Source: Penium margaritaceum (Eukaryota; Streptophyta; Zygnematophyceae; Desmidiales; Peniaceae). From it: a stretch of DNA of 64,000 nt. Shown piece after piece: positions 12,190 through 26,284 of the stretch. The notes under the pieces were generated by a model. It worked only from the letters and a program-made list of their open reading frames with translations. It ran no database searches and was not told the DNA's origin. The DNA lies in contig SZWC01004673.1 of assembly GCA_023375785.1 (NCBI GenBank), positions 3,276 through 67,275 on the forward strand, in the 5' to 3' direction. Position 1 is the stretch's first letter. Each line of letters starts with the position of its first letter. The translations under genes and the position numbers were made by a program.

Positions 12190-14900
12190 AAGCATCATTG
12201 AAACAGTAATAATATGACCTACCTTCAATAGACACAGTGAAAGTGTGACCAAAGCATCATTGAAATTGTGAAAATGTGACCTAAGCACAAGAGACACAGG
12301 GAACGTTTGACCAAAGTACCATTGAAACACTGATAATGTGACAAAAGTACAATAGACACTGTGGAAGTTTGGCTGAAGTACCATTGAAACAGTGATATTG
12401 CAACCTAAACACCAAGGAAACAGTGAAAGTGTGACCAAAGCACCAATGAAAGAGTGAGAATGTAACCTAAGCACATTAGACATGGTGAAATTATGACCAA
12501 AACACCGTTGAACAGTGACAATGTGACCAAAGCACTAAAGACATTGTGAAGGTGTGACCAAAGCACCATTAAATCATTGATAATGTGACCTAAGCGTTAT
12601 AGTCACGGTGAAAGTTTGACAAAATCAACCTTGAAACAGTGATAATGTGTCCAAAGCACCATCGACACATAAACGTGTAACCAAAGCACCATTGAAAAAG
12701 TGATAATATGACCTGAACCATATATACACAGAGAAAGTGTGACCAAAGTACCCTTGAAGTAGTGATAATGTGACCAAAGCACCATAAAACAGTTGAAGTG
12801 TGACCAAAGAACCATTGAAACTGTAATCACGAGACCAAAGAACCATAGACACAGTGAAAGTGTGACCACAGCACCATTGAAACAGTGAGTATGTTATGTA
12901 AGCAGAATAGACACAATGAAATTGTGACCAAAGCACCATTGAAACAATTATGATGTGACCAAAGCACCAAAGACACAGTGAAGGTCTGACAAAAGCACCA
13001 TAGAAACAGTGATATTGTGACCAAAGCACCATAGACACACTAAATTGTGGCCAAATCATCATTGAAACTATGATATCATGACCTAAGAACCATAGAATTA
13101 GTGAAAGTGTGACCAAACCACCATTGAAACAGTGATAATGTGAACTAAGGACGATAGACACAGTGAAAGTGTGACCAAATCATCATTGAAACAGTGATAA
13201 TGTGACTTCAAGACCATACTCATAGTGAACGTTTGAGCAAAGCACCATTGAAACAATGATAATGTGACCAAAGTACCATAGACACATAAAAGTGTGACCA
13301 AAGCACCATTGAAAGCGTGATAACGTGACCTACGTACTCTGGGCACAGTGAAAGTTTGACCAAAACACCATTGAAATAGTAATAACGTTACCAAAGCAAC
13401 ATGGACACAGTGAAAGTGTGACAAAAGAACCATTGCACCATCATAGTTTGACCAAAGCACCATTGAAAGCGTGATAATGTGACCTACGTACTCTGGGCAC
13501 AGTGAAAGTTTGACCAAAACACCATTGAAATAGTAATAACGTTACCAAAGCAACATGGACACAGTGAAAGTGTGACAAAAGAACCATTGCACCATCATAG
13601 TTTGACCAAAGCACCATAAACACCGTGAAACTGTGACCAAAGAACCATTGAAACTGTGATATTGAGACCAAAGCACCATTAACACAGTGAAAGGGTGACC
13701 AGTGCACCATTCAAATAGTGATAGTGTGACATAAGCACCATAGAAACCAAAAACGTGTGACCAAAGCACCACTGAAACAGCCATAATGTGACCAAAGCAC
13801 CATTGAAACAGTGATGATGTAAACCAATAAAGTTTTACACAGTGAAATTGTGACCAAAGCACTAATGAAATTGTGATGATGTGATCAATGCAAAATTGAC
13901 ACAGTGAAAGTGTGACAAAAGCACCATTGAATCAGTGCTAATGTGACTAAAGCACCATAGACACATACAAATAAGACGAAAGCATCATTGAAACATTAAC
14001 AACATCACCTATATTCAATAGACAAAGTGAAAGGGTGAGCAAAGCATCATTGAGACAGTAATAATGTGACATAAGCATTCAAGACAATGTTAAAGTGTGA
14101 CCAAAGCACCATCAAAACAGTGATAATATGACCTCAAGACCATAGACACAGAGAGTGTTAGACCAAATCACCACTGAAACACAGATTATGTAACCAAAGC
14201 ATAATAGACACAGTGGAGGTGTGGCCGAAGTACCATTGAAACAGTGATCATGCAACCTAAACACCAAACACACAGTAAAAGTGTGGCCAATGCACCAATG
14301 AAACAATGATAATGTGACCTAAGCACCTTAGACATAGTGAAATTATGACCAAAACACCATTGAACAGTGATAATGTGACCAAAGCAAAGTTAAGTCATTG
14401 ATAATGTGACCTAAGCACCATAGCAACAGTGAAAGTGTGACAAGATCACCATTGAAACAGTGATTATGTGTCCAAAGCACCATAGACACGTAAACGTGTA
14501 ACCACAACACCATTGAAAAGTGATGATATGACCAAAGTCCTATAGGCACAGTGAAAGTGTGACTAAAACACCATTGAAATAGTGATAATGTGGCCAAAGC
14601 AACAAAGGCACATAAACACAGTTGAAGTACGACCAAAGAACCATTAAAACTGTGATAATGAGACCAAAGAACCATAGACACTGTGAAAGTGTGACCAAGA
14701 CACCATTGAAAGAGTGATTATGTGACCTAAGCACCATAGAAACAGTGAAAGTGTGACCAAAGCACCATTGAAACAGTTATAATGTGACCAAAGCACCATA
14801 GACACATACAATTGTGGCCGAATCACCATTGTAACAATTATATTATGACCTAAGCACCATAGACACAGTGAAAGTGTAACCAAAGCACCATTGAAATTGT
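12190..14900 (-). repeat. higher-order duplication, offset about 1.8 kb
   Basis: Distinctive variants occur in the same order in 12190-13160 and 13975-14900. The pairs are: the CTTCAATAGAC / ATTCAATAGAC variant near 12214 and 13999; TGGCTGAAGTACC / TGGCCGAAGTACC near 12370 and 14223; GAAATTATGACC near 12488 and 14338; a one-subunit ACACRTAAACGTGTAACC near 12665 and 14485; and GAGACCAAAGAACC near 12831 and 14661. Offsets range from 1.78 to 1.85 kb, so indels have accumulated since the duplication. Confidence 0.75.
13297..13604 (-). repeat. recent 154-bp tandem duplication (2 copies)
   Basis: 13297-13450 and 13451-13604 are almost identical, including rare variants such as TACGTACTCTGGGCAC and the short CCATTGCACCATCATAG junction, while neighbouring satellite units differ widely. 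The unit equals about five half-units (5 x 31 = 155). This is the youngest duplication I can see in the minus arrays. Confidence 0.92.
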
Positions 14901-16749
14901 GATAGTGTGACCTAAGCATCATTGATACAGTAAAAGTGTGATCAAAGCACCATAGAAATAGTGATCATGTGACATAAGCACCATAGAAACATTGAAAGTG
15001 TGACCAACGCATCATTGAAAGAGCGATAATGTTACCAAAGCACCATAGAAATATTAAATTTTGGCCAAATCACCATTGAAACAATGAAATAATGACCTAC
15101 GCACCACATACACAGTGAAAGCGTGACCAAAGCACCATTGAAACAGTGATAATGTGACCTAAGCATCATAGATACAGTGAAAGTGTGACCAAAGCACCAT
15201 TGAAACAGTGATAATGTGACCAAAGCACCATATACACAGTGAAAGTGCGCCAAAAGCACAATTGAAATAGTTATAATGTGACCTAAACACCAAGGACAAA
15301 GTAAAATTGTGACCAAAGCACCAATGAAACAGCGATAATGTAACCTAAGCACCATGGGCACAGTGAAAGTGTTACCAAAGCACCATGAAACACTGATAAT
15401 GCAACCAAAGTACCATAGACATATAAAAGTGTCAGAAAAGCATCATTGAAACAGTGATAATATGACGTAAGCACTATACACACGGTGAAAGTGTGATTAA
15501 AGCACTATTGAAACAGTGATAATATGACGAAGGAGCCATAGACACAGTGAAAGTGCTGAGGTCATGTTATAACTATTTCAATGGTACTTTGGTCACACTT
15601 TCACCGTGTCTATAGTTATTTGGTCACATTATCAATGTTGCAATGGTGCTTTGGACACACATATGTGTTTCTATGGTACTTTGATTACATCTTCACTGTT
15701 TCAATGGTGCTTTGGTCATACTTTCAATGTGTCTATGACGCTTAGATCACATTATCACTATTTCAATGGTGCTTTGGTCACACCTTCACCGTGTCTATGG
15801 TGCTTTGGTCACTATTTCAATGGTGCTTTGGTCACACCTTCACAGTGTAAATGTTTTCGTAATGGTTTTGCCACACCTTCACTGTGTCTATGGTGGTTAA
15901 GTCCCATTTTCACTGTTTCAATGGTGCTGTGGTCACATTTTCACTGTGTCTATGGTGCTTAGGTCACATTATCACAGCTTCAGTGGTGCTTTTGGTCACA
16001 TTTTAACTGTATCTATGGTGCTTATGTTGCATTAGCATTGTTTCAATGGTACATTGGTCACAATGTTTTGTGTCTATGGTGCTTTGGTAACATTTTCACT
16101 CTTTCAATGGTGCTTTGGTCACCCTTTCACTGTGTCTATGGTGCTTAGGTAACATTATTTTTTTTAATGGTCCTTTGGTCAACGTTTTACTATTGTAACG
16201 GTGCTTTGGTCACACTTTTACTGTGTCTAGGGTGTTTGAGTGACATAATCACTGTTTCAGTGGTGCTTTGGTCACATTTTCACTGTTTCTATAGTGCTTA
16301 GGTCATGTTATCACTGTGTCAGTGGTGCTTTGGTCACATTTTCACCGTTTCTATAGTGCTTAGGTCATATTATCACTGTTTCAATAGTTTCTTGGTCACA
16401 ATTATACTATTTCTATGGTGCTATTGTCACATCACTACTCTTTCTATGGTGCTTTGGTCACACTCTCACTTTATCTACGATGATGTAGTCACATTATCAC
16501 TATTTTAATGGTGCTTTGGTCACTCTTTTACTTTGGCTATGGTACTTAGGTGACATTATCACTGTTTCAATGGTGCTTGGATCACACGTTTATGTATCCA
16601 AGGTGCTTTGGTTACATTTTCACTTTTTTCAATGGTGCTTTGGTCACACTTTCATTGTGTGTATGATGCTTAGGTCACATATTCACTGCTTCAATGGTAC
16701 TTTGGTCACATCATCAATGTGTCTATGGTGCTTTGGTCACTTATCACAT

Positions 16750-19390
16750 TTTTAATGGTGCTTTGGTCATGTATTCACTGTGTCTATGGTGCTTAGGTCA
16801 CATTATCACTAGTTCAACGATGCGTTTGTCACACTCTCACTCTGCCTATTTCCTTTGGGCACATGATCACTGTTTTGATGGTGGTTTCCTCGCACGTACA
16901 CTGTGTTTATGCTGTTTTGGTCTCACTATAACTGTTTCAATGGTCTCCAGGTCATCCTTTCACTGTGTCTATGGTGCTTTCGTCAGATTATCACTGTTTC
17001 AATGGTGCTTTGGTTACAATTTCATTGTGTCTATGGTGCTTTGGTTACAATATCACTGTTTCAATGGTGCTTTGATCACACTTTTCTGTTTCCATGGTAC
17101 TTTCCTCACATTATCATTGTTTCAATGGTGCTTTTGTCACACTTTCACTGTGTAACTGTTACTTAGGTCACATTGTCACTGTTTCAATGGTGCTTTGGTC
17201 ATACCTTGGCTGTGTGTATGTTGCTTGGGTCACATAATCACTGTCCCAATGGTCCTTTGGTCATACGTTCACATTGCTGTGGTTCTTTGGTCACATTAGC
17301 ACTTTTTCAATGGTGAATTGGTCACACTTTCATTGTTTCTATGGTGCTTTGGTCACATTATCACTGTTACACTGGTACTTTGGTCACATTATCACAGTTT
17401 CAATGGTGCTTTGGTCATATTTTCACTATGTCTATAGTGCACAGGTAATGTTATCACTCTTTCAATGGTGCTTTGCTTACACGTTTGCTGTGTCTACGGT
17501 GCTTAGGTCACATTATCACTGTTTCAATGGTGCTTTGGTAACACTTTCACTCTGTCTATGGTGGTATGGTAACATTATCACTGTTTCAATGGTGCTTTTG
17601 TCACACTTCTTCTGTTTCAATAGTTATTAAAGAATACTATCACTATTTCAACGGTGGTTTGGTCATACTTGTACCGTGTCCATGGTGTTTTGGTGACACT
17701 ACTACTCTTTCAATGGTGCTTTGGTCACTCTAGCATTGTGTATACGGTGCTTTGGTCACATTATCACTGTTATAATGGTGCTTTGGTCACACTTCCACTG
17801 TGTCTACGGTGCTTAAGTGACATCGTCATTGTTTCAATGGTGCTTTGGTCACACTTTGACGTGTCTATGGGGCTTTAGTTACATTATAACGTTTTCAATG
17901 GTGCTTTGGTCACACTTTCACCGTGTCTTAACGCTAAGGTCACATTGTCACCGTTTTAATGGTCGTTTGGTCACATATTCAATGGTGCTTTGGTCACTTA
18001 TTACTATTATTATGGTGCTCTGGTCACACATTCAGCGTGTCTATGGTGCGTAGGTCACATAATCACTATTTCAATGGTGCTTTGGTCATGTATTCACTGT
18101 GTCTATGGTGCTTAGGTCACATCATCACTAGTTCAACGATGCGTTGGTCACACTCTCACTGTGCCTATTGTCCTTTGGGCACATGATCACTGTTTTTATG
18201 GTGGTTTCCTCGCATGTACACTGTGTTTTTGCTGTTTTGGTCACACTATAACTGTTTCAATGGTCTCCAGGTCATTGTTTCACTGTGTCTATGGTGCTTT
18301 GGTCACATTATCACTGTTTTGATGGTGCTTTGGTTACAATTTCATCGTGTCTATGGTGCTTTGGTTACAATATCACTGTTTCAATGGTGCTTTGGTCACA
18401 CTTTTCTGTTTCCATGGTACTTTCCTCACATTATCATTGTTTCAATGGTGCTTTTGTCACACTTTCACTGTGTAACTGGTACTTAAGTCGCATTGTCACT
18501 GTTTCAATGGTGCTTTGGTCATACCTTGGCTGTGTGTATGTTGCTTGGGTCACATAATCACTGTCCCAATGGTGCTTTGGTCATACGTTCACATTGCTGT
18601 GGTTCTTTGGTCACATTAGCACTGTTTCAATGGTGCATTGGTCACACTTTCATTGTTTCTATGGTGCTTTGGTCACATTCTCACTGTTCCACTGGTACTT
18701 TGGTCACATTATCACAGTTTCAATGGTGTTTTGGTCATTTTTTCACTATGTCTATAGTGCACAGGTAATGGTATCACTCTTTCAATGGTGCTTTGCTCAC
18801 ACGTTTGCTGTGTCTATGGTGCTTAGGTCACATTATCACTGTTTCAATGGTGCTTTGGTCACACTTTCACTCTGTCTATGGTGGTATGGTAACATTATAA
18901 CTGTTTCAATGGTGCTTTTGTCACACTTCTTCTGTTTCAATAGTTTTTAAAGAATATTATCACTATTTCAATGGTGGTTTGGTCATACTTGTACCGTGTC
19001 CATGGTGTTTTGGTGACACTACTACTCTTTCAATGGTGCTTTGGTCACTCTAGCATTGTGTATACCGTGCTTTGGTCACATTATCACTGTTACAATGGTG
19101 CTTTGGTCACACTTCCACTGTGTCTACGGTGCTTAAGTGACACCGTCATTGTTTCAATGGTGCTTTGGTCACACTTTGACGTGTCTATGGGGCTTTAGTA
19201 ACATTATAACGTTTTCAATGGTACTTTGGTCACAATTTCACTGTGTCTTAACGCTAAGGTCACATTGTCACCATTTTAATGGTCCTTTGGTCACATCTTC
19301 AATGGTGCTTTGGTCACTTATTACTATTTTTATGGTGCTCTGGTCACACATTGAGCGTGTCTATGGTGCTTAGGTCACATAATCACTATT
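16750..19390 (+). repeat. tandem duplication of a 1320-bp satellite block
   Basis: The copy at about 16750-18070 and the copy at about 18070-19390 match nearly base for base with a constant offset of 1319-1320 bp. Shared rare variants include CCTTTGGGCACATGATCAC (16851 and 18171), CAATGGTCTCCAGGTCAT, TTTAATGGTC and the CGTGTCTTAACGCTAAGG half-unit. 1320 bp is not an exact multiple of 62, so the block carries internal indels that both copies share. Confidence 0.93.
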
Positions 19391-22300
19391 TCAATGGTTC
19401 TTTGGTCAAGCTTTCACTATGTCTATCATGCTTAGGTAACATAATCATTATTTCAATGGTGCTTTGATCACACTTTAACTCTTCCTATAGTCTCTTCATC
19501 GCGTTACCACTATTTGAATGGTGCTTTGGTCACACTTTCACTGTGCCTATGGTGATCTTGGTCACATTATCGATGTTTCAATGGTATTGTGGTCAAACAT
19601 TATCTGTGTATAAGGTGTTTTGGTCACATCTCTGCTTCAATGGTGCTTTGGTTACACTTTAACTGTGTGTATGGTGCTTATGTCACATGATGACTGTTTC
19701 AATGGTGCTTTGGTCATACTTTCAATGTGTTTATTGAGCTTTGGTCACATTATCACTGTTTCAATGGTACTTTGGTCACATTTTCTCTAAGTACATAGTG
19801 CGTAGGTGACCCTATCACTACTTCAATGGTGCTTTGGTCACGCTTTCACTGTTTCTACAATTCTTAGGTCATATTATTACTTTTTTAATGGTGCTTTGGT
19901 CACACTTTCACTAATTCTATAGTGCTTATGTCTTGTTATCAATGTTACAATGGTGATTTGCTCATGTTTTTACTGTGTCTATGGTACGTTGATTACATCA
20001 TCTCTGTTCAATAATGCTTTACTCACACCGTTACTATGTCTATGGTGCTTAAGTCACATTATCACTGTTGTAATAGTCTTTTGGTAACACTTTCACTGTC
20101 TATGACGCTTAGGTAAAACAATCACCAGTTCAATGGTTCGTTGGTCAAATTGTTGTGTTTCAATGGTGCTTTGGTGACACTTTCACTCTGTCTATGGTGG
20201 TTATGTCATATCATCACTGTTTCAACGGTGCTTTTGTCACACATTTACTGTTTCTATAGATGTGAGGTCACATTATCACTGCATGAATGGTGCTTTGGTC
20301 ACACTTTCACTGTGTCTATGGTACTGTGGTCACGTTGTCACTGTTTCAATGATGATTGGGTCACACGTTTACCGTGTCTATGGTGTTTAGGTCTCATTGT
20401 GACTGTTTCAACGGTGCTTTGGTCACACTTTCACTGTGTCTATGATACGTTGGTCACATTGTTACTGTTTCCATGGTACTTTAGTCACAATTTCATTGTG
20501 TCTATGGTGCTTTGGTCAGACTTTAGAGGTGTCTATGGTCCTTAGTCACATTGTCACTATTTCAATGGTACTTTGGTCACACTTTCACTATGTCTATGGT
20601 GCTTAAGTCACATGATCATTGTTTCAATGGTGCTTTGGTCACACTCTCAGTGCGTCTATGGTGCTTTGGTCAGATTATTGCTATTTCAAATGTGTTCTGG
20701 TCATACTTTGACTGTGTATATGGTGCTTTGGTCACATTGTCACAGTTTCAGTCGTTATTGGGTCACACTTTTACTGTCTATATGGTGCTTCAATCACACT
20801 TTCACAGCTTTAATGGTACTTTGGTCAAGCGCTCACAATGTAGATGGTGCTTAGGTAAATCATCACTGTTTCAATGGTGCTTTGGTTGCATTTTTATTGT
20901 GTATATGGTGCTTAGGTCATATTGTCACTGTTATAATGGTGCTTTGGTCACACTTTCAATGTTTTTGTGGTGCTTTTGTTACATCATCACTGTTTTAATG
21001 GCGCTTTGGTTACTCTCTAACTGTGCCTATGGTGTTTAGGTTACATTATCATTGGTTTATTGGTGCTTTGGTCACACTTTCACGGTGTGTATGGTGCTTT
21101 GGTCACATTATCACTCTGTCAGTGGTGTTTTGTTCAGAATTGTACTGTGTCTATGGTGCTTAGGAAACATAAACATTGTTTCAATGGTGCTTTGGTCACA
21201 CTTTCACTAAGTCTATGGTGCATTGGTCACATTATCACTATTTGAATGGTACTTTGGTCACACGTTAACTCTGTATGTGGTGCTTCGGAGACATTTTCAC
21301 CGTTTCAATTGTGCTTCGGTCACACGTTTACTATGTCTACGGTACTTTGGTCACATTATGGCAGTTTCAATGGTCCTTTGGTCACATTTTCATCGTGTCT
21401 ATGATGCTTTGGTCACATTATCACCGTGTAATGGTGATTTGGTCACAATTTCACTGTTTCTATCGTGCTTTGGTCACATTATCACCGTTTCAATATTGTT
21501 TAGCTCACATGTATACTGTTTCTACTGTGATTTGGTCACATTATCACAGTTTTAGTGATGATTTTGTGACACTTTCAATATGTCTATTGTGCTTAGGTCA
21601 CATTATCACCGTTTCAATGTTGCTTTGGTCAACGTTCACTAGGTCTATGGTGCTTAGGCCACATTATCACAGTTTCAATGGTGCTTTGGTTTTACTTTCA
21701 CCGTGTCAATGGAATTAGGTATCATTATTACTACTTCAATGGTGACTTCGTTACGCTTTCACTGTGTCTACGATGTTTTGGTCACATTATCACTGTTTTA
21801 ATGGTGCTTTGGTCACACTTTTACTTTGGCTATGGTGCTTAGGTGACATCATCACTGTTTTAATGGTGCTTTGGTCACACTTTATTATATCGATGGTGCT
21901 TCAGTTACATTGTCACTTCTTCAATGGTGCTTTGGTCACAGCGTCATTATGTCTGTGGTGCTTTGGTCACTTATCACTTCTTTAATGGTCATTTGGTCAT
22001 GTATTAACTGTGTCAATGGTGCTTAGGTCACATTATCTCCATTTCAATGGCGCGTTGGTCAAGCTTTCACTGTGTCTGTCGTGCTTACATCACATTATCA
22101 CTATTTCAACGGTAATTTGGTCACACTTTCTCGCTGCCTATTGTCCTTTGGGCACATGATCACTGTTTTGATGGTGATTTGGTCACACTTTCACTGTTTT
22201 TCTGGTGGTTTGGTCACATTATCACTGTTTCAATTGTCTCTTGGTCATCCTTTCACTGTGTCTATGGAGCTTTGGTCACATTTTCACAGTTTTTATGGTA

Positions 22301-25300
22301 CTTTGGTGACACCTTCACTCTGACTATGGTTCTTACGTCACATTATAACTGTTTCAATGGTGCTTTGGTCACACTTTCATTGTGTCTATGGTGCTTATGT
22401 CACAATATTACTATTTCAATGGTGCTTTGGTCACACTTTTCTGTTTTCATGGTACTTTGCTCACATTATCACTGTTTCAGTGGTGTTTTTGTCACACTCT
22501 CGCTGTGTTAATGGTGCTTATGTCACATTGTCACTATTTCAATGGTGCTTTGGTCATACCTTCGATGTGTATATGGTGCTTGTGTCACATCATCACTTTC
22601 TCAATAGTGCTTTGGTCATACCTCACATTGTCGTGGTGCTTTGGTTACAGAAGCACTGTTTCAATGGTGCATTGGTCACACGTTCACTGTTTATATGGTG
22701 CTTTGGTCACAGTCTTACTCTTCCACTTGTAATTTTTCACAATATCACAGTTTCCATGGTTCGTTGGTCAGATTTTCACTGCGTGTATAGTGCTCAGGTC
22801 ATATTATCACTGTTTGAACGGTGCTTTGGTCATACTTTTGCTATGTCTACGGTACTTAGTTCACATTATCACCGTTCAATGATGCTTTGTTCACACTTTC
22901 ACTATGTCTATGGTGGTGTGGTAACATTATCACTGTTTCAATGGTGCTTTGGTCACACTTCCACTGTTTCAATAGTTCTTACATCATGTTATCACTGTTT
23001 GAATGGTTATTTGGTCATACTTGTACCGTGTCTATGGTGTTTTGGTCACATTACCACTCTTTCAATGGTGCTTTGGTCACACTGGCATTGTGTTCATGGT
23101 GCTTGGGTCACATTAGTACTGTTTTAAGGGTGCTTTGGTAACACTTTCACTGTGTCTTAACGCTAACGTCACATTGTCACAGTTTCAATGGTCCGTTGGT
23201 CACATCTTCAATGTGTATGTGGTGCTTTGGTCACTTATTACTATTTTTATGGTGCTTTGGTCACACATTCTGCGTGTCTATGGTACTTTGGTCACATTAT
23301 CACTATTTCAATTTTGCTTTGGTTAAGCTTTCACTATGTCTATCATGCTTATGTAACATTATCATTATTTCAATGGTGCTTTGGTCACACTTTCACTCTA
23401 CCTAAGGCCCCTTGGTCACATTACCGCTGTTTCAATGGTGCGTTGGTCACACTTTCTCTGTGTCTATGGTGCTTTTGGTCACATTTTCAATGTTTTAATG
23501 GTACTGTGGTCAAACATTCACTGTGTGTAAGGTACTTTGGTCACATCTCTGTTTCAATGGTGCTTTGGTCACACTTTAATTGTGTCTATGGTGCTTATGT
23601 CACATTATGACTGTTTCAATGGTGCTTTGGTCATACTTTCACTGTGTATATGGAGCTGTGGTCACATTATCACTGTTTCAATGGTACTCTGGTCACATTT
23701 TTCTCCGTGTCCATAGTGTGTAGGTCACCTTATCACTGTTTCAATGGTGCTTTGGTCACACTTTCACTGTTACTATAGTTTTTGGGTCATGTCATCACTG
23801 TGTTCATGGTGGTTTGGTCACACTTTCTTTAATTCTATAGTGCTTAGGTCATATTATCATTGTTACAATGATGATTTGTTCATAATTTTACTGTGTGTTT
23901 CGTACTTTGGTTACATTATCTCTCTTTCAATAATACTTCAGTCACACCGTCACTATGTCTATGGTTCTTAAGTCACATCATCACTGTTTTAATGGTCTTT
24001 GGGTCACACTTTCACTGTCTACGGTGCTTAGGTAATGTAATCACCAGTTCAATGGTGCGTTGGTCAAATTGTTTTGTTTCTATGGTCCTTTAGTTACATA
24101 ATCAAAATTTCAATGGTGCTTTGGTCACACTTTCACTGTGCCTATGGTCCTTTGGTTACATCGTCACTGTCTCAAAGGTGCTTTGGTCATTGATTGAGTG
24201 TGTCTATGGTTATTTGGTCACATTATCGCTGTTTCAATAGTACTTTGGTGAAATTTTCATTGTGTATTATGTACTTTGGTCACATTATCACTGTTTCAAT
24301 GGTGCGTTGGTCTCACTTTCACTGTGTCTATGACGCTTATGTCACATTATCGCTGTTTCAATGGTGCGTTGGTGACAATCTCAGTCTATCTATGGTGCTT
24401 ATGTCATATAATCACTGTCTCAATGTTGCTTTTGTCACACTTTTACTGTGTCTATAGAAGTGAGGTCACATTATCACTACTTGAATGGTGCTTTGGTCAC
24501 ACTTTCACTGTGTCTTTGGCACTTTAGGCACGTTGTCAGTATTTCAATGACGCTTTGGTCACACGTTTGCCGTGTCTATGGTGTTTATGTCACATTGTGA
24601 CGGTTTCAATGGTGCTTTGGTCACACTTTCACTGTGTCGATGATACGTTGGTCTCCTTGTCACTGTTTCCATGGTACTTTAGTCACCATTTCATTGTGTC
24701 TATTGTGCACTGTTCACACTTTAGAGGTGTCTATGGTGCTTAGTCACATTGTCATTATTTCACTGGTGCTTTGGTCACACTTTCACTATGTCTATGGTGC
24801 TTAGGTCACATGATCATTGTTTCAATGGTGCTTTGGCCACTGTCTCACTGCGTCTATGGTGCTTTGGTCACATTATTACTATTTCAATGGTGTTTTGGTC
24901 ATACTTTCACTATGTATATGGTGGTTTGGTCACATTATCACAATTTCAATGGTTTTTGGGTCACATCTTTACTGTCTTTGTGATGCTTCAATCACACTTT
25001 CACAGCTTTATTGGTACTTTGCTCAAGTTTACTGTGACTAAGGTGCGTAGGTCACTTATCACTGTTTCAATGGTGCTTTGGTCGCGCTCTCATTGTGTCG
25101 GTGGTGCTTAGGGCATATTATGGCTTTTCCAACAGTGCTTTGGTCACAATTTCACTGTGTTTGTGGTGCGTTTGTTACATCATCACTGTGTCAGTGGTTT
25201 TTTGTTCAGACGTTTACTGTGTCTATGGTGTTTAGGTCACGTTATCATTCTATGGTGCTTTGGTCACACTTTCACTGCATTGGTCACATTATCACTATTT

Positions 25301-26280
25301 TAATGGTGTTTTGGTCACACGTCCACTGTGTCTATGGTGCTTCGGAGACATTTTCACTATTTGAATTTTGCTTTAGTCACATATTTACTATGTATATGGT
25401 GCTTTGGTCATATTATCACAGTTTCAATGGTCATTTGGTCACACTTTCACCGTGTATATGATGCTTTGGTCACATTCTCACTGTTTAAATGGTGATTTGC
25501 TCACCATTTCACGGTGTCTATAGTGATTTGGTCACATTATCACTGTTTCAATGGCACTTTGTTCACACTTTAACTATGTCTATGGTGTTAAGGTAACATT
25601 ATCACTGTTTCAATCGTGTTTAGCTCACACGTTTACTATGTCTATGGTGCTTTGGTCACATTATCACAGTTTTTGTGATGCTTTGGTTACCCTTTCAATA
25701 TGTCTATGGTGCTTAGGTAACATTATCACCGTTTCAATGTTGCTTTGGTCACACTTTCACTAGTTCTATGGTGTTTAGGCCACATGAGCACAGTTTCAAT
25801 GGTGTTTTGGTCATGCTTTCACTATGTCTATGGAATTAGGTCACATTCTCACTGTTTCAATGTTGTTTTGGTTACACTTTCACTGTGGCTATGGTAGTTC
25901 AATCACATTATCATTGTTTGAACGGTACGTTTGTCGCACGTTCAATGTGTGTATGGTGCTTTGGTCACAATATCACTGTTTCAATGGTTCTTTTCTCACA
26001 CTTTGGTCACATTAGCACTGTTTGAATGGTACTTTAATCACGGATTTACTGTTTCTATGGTGCTTAGGTCACATTATCACAGTTTCAATGGTACTTTGAT
26101 CACAGTTTCACTGCGTCTATTATGCTTTGATCACATTATCATTGTTACAATTGTGCTTTGGTCACATTTTTATTGTGTCTATGTTTCTTTGGTCACATTA
26201 TCAGTGTTGCAATTGTGCTTTAGTCACAAATGTACTGTTTCTATGGTTCTTAGCTAATACCATCACTGTTTCAATGGTTA
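19390..26280 (+). repeat. higher-order repeat of about 4 kb, older copies
   Basis: A third, more diverged copy of the 1320-bp block lies at about 21980-23305. Flanking landmarks repeat in order: GGTCAAACATT near 19591 and 23511; a TGTCTATAGA-type half-unit with TGAGGTCACATTATCAC near 20262 and 24460; CTTTAGAGGTGTCTATGG near 20521 and 24721; and TTAGGCCACAT near 21654 and 25776. Offsets range from 3.9 to 4.2 kb. The sequence just before the first 1320-bp block (about 16530) also matches that before the third (about 21825). Confidence 0.8.
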
Positions 26281-26284
26281 TTGG

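Larger units (their letters stand above)
7314..15556 (-). repeat. 62-bp satellite array, minus orientation (8.2 kb)
   Basis: The same satellite in reverse complement: repeated GTGACCAAAGCACCATTGAA and CCTAAGCACCATAGACACAG words at about 62-bp spacing. A variant half-unit with ACACATAAACGTGTGACC recurs near 9900, 10828, 11697, 12665 and 14485, which marks higher-order repetition. Blocks at about 12190-13160 and 13975-14900 match in order, and a 154-bp tandem duplication lies at 13297-13604. No gene or other foreign insert is seen. It ends abruptly near 15556, where AAGTGCTGAGGTCATG begins plus orientation. Confidence 0.96.
15557..26284 (+). repeat. 62-bp satellite array, plus orientation, with kb-scale higher-order repeats
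   Basis: Plus-oriented array of 10.7 kb. It is the most clearly structured part of the window: a unit of about 1320 bp occurs at 16750-18070, 18070-19390 and, more diverged, 21980-23305. The stretch 19390-21980 is matched in order by 23305-26280. No gene is present, and the longest open frame (about 256 codons near 22357-23127) is satellite read-through. The array ends at the copia LTR at 26285. Confidence 0.96.
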
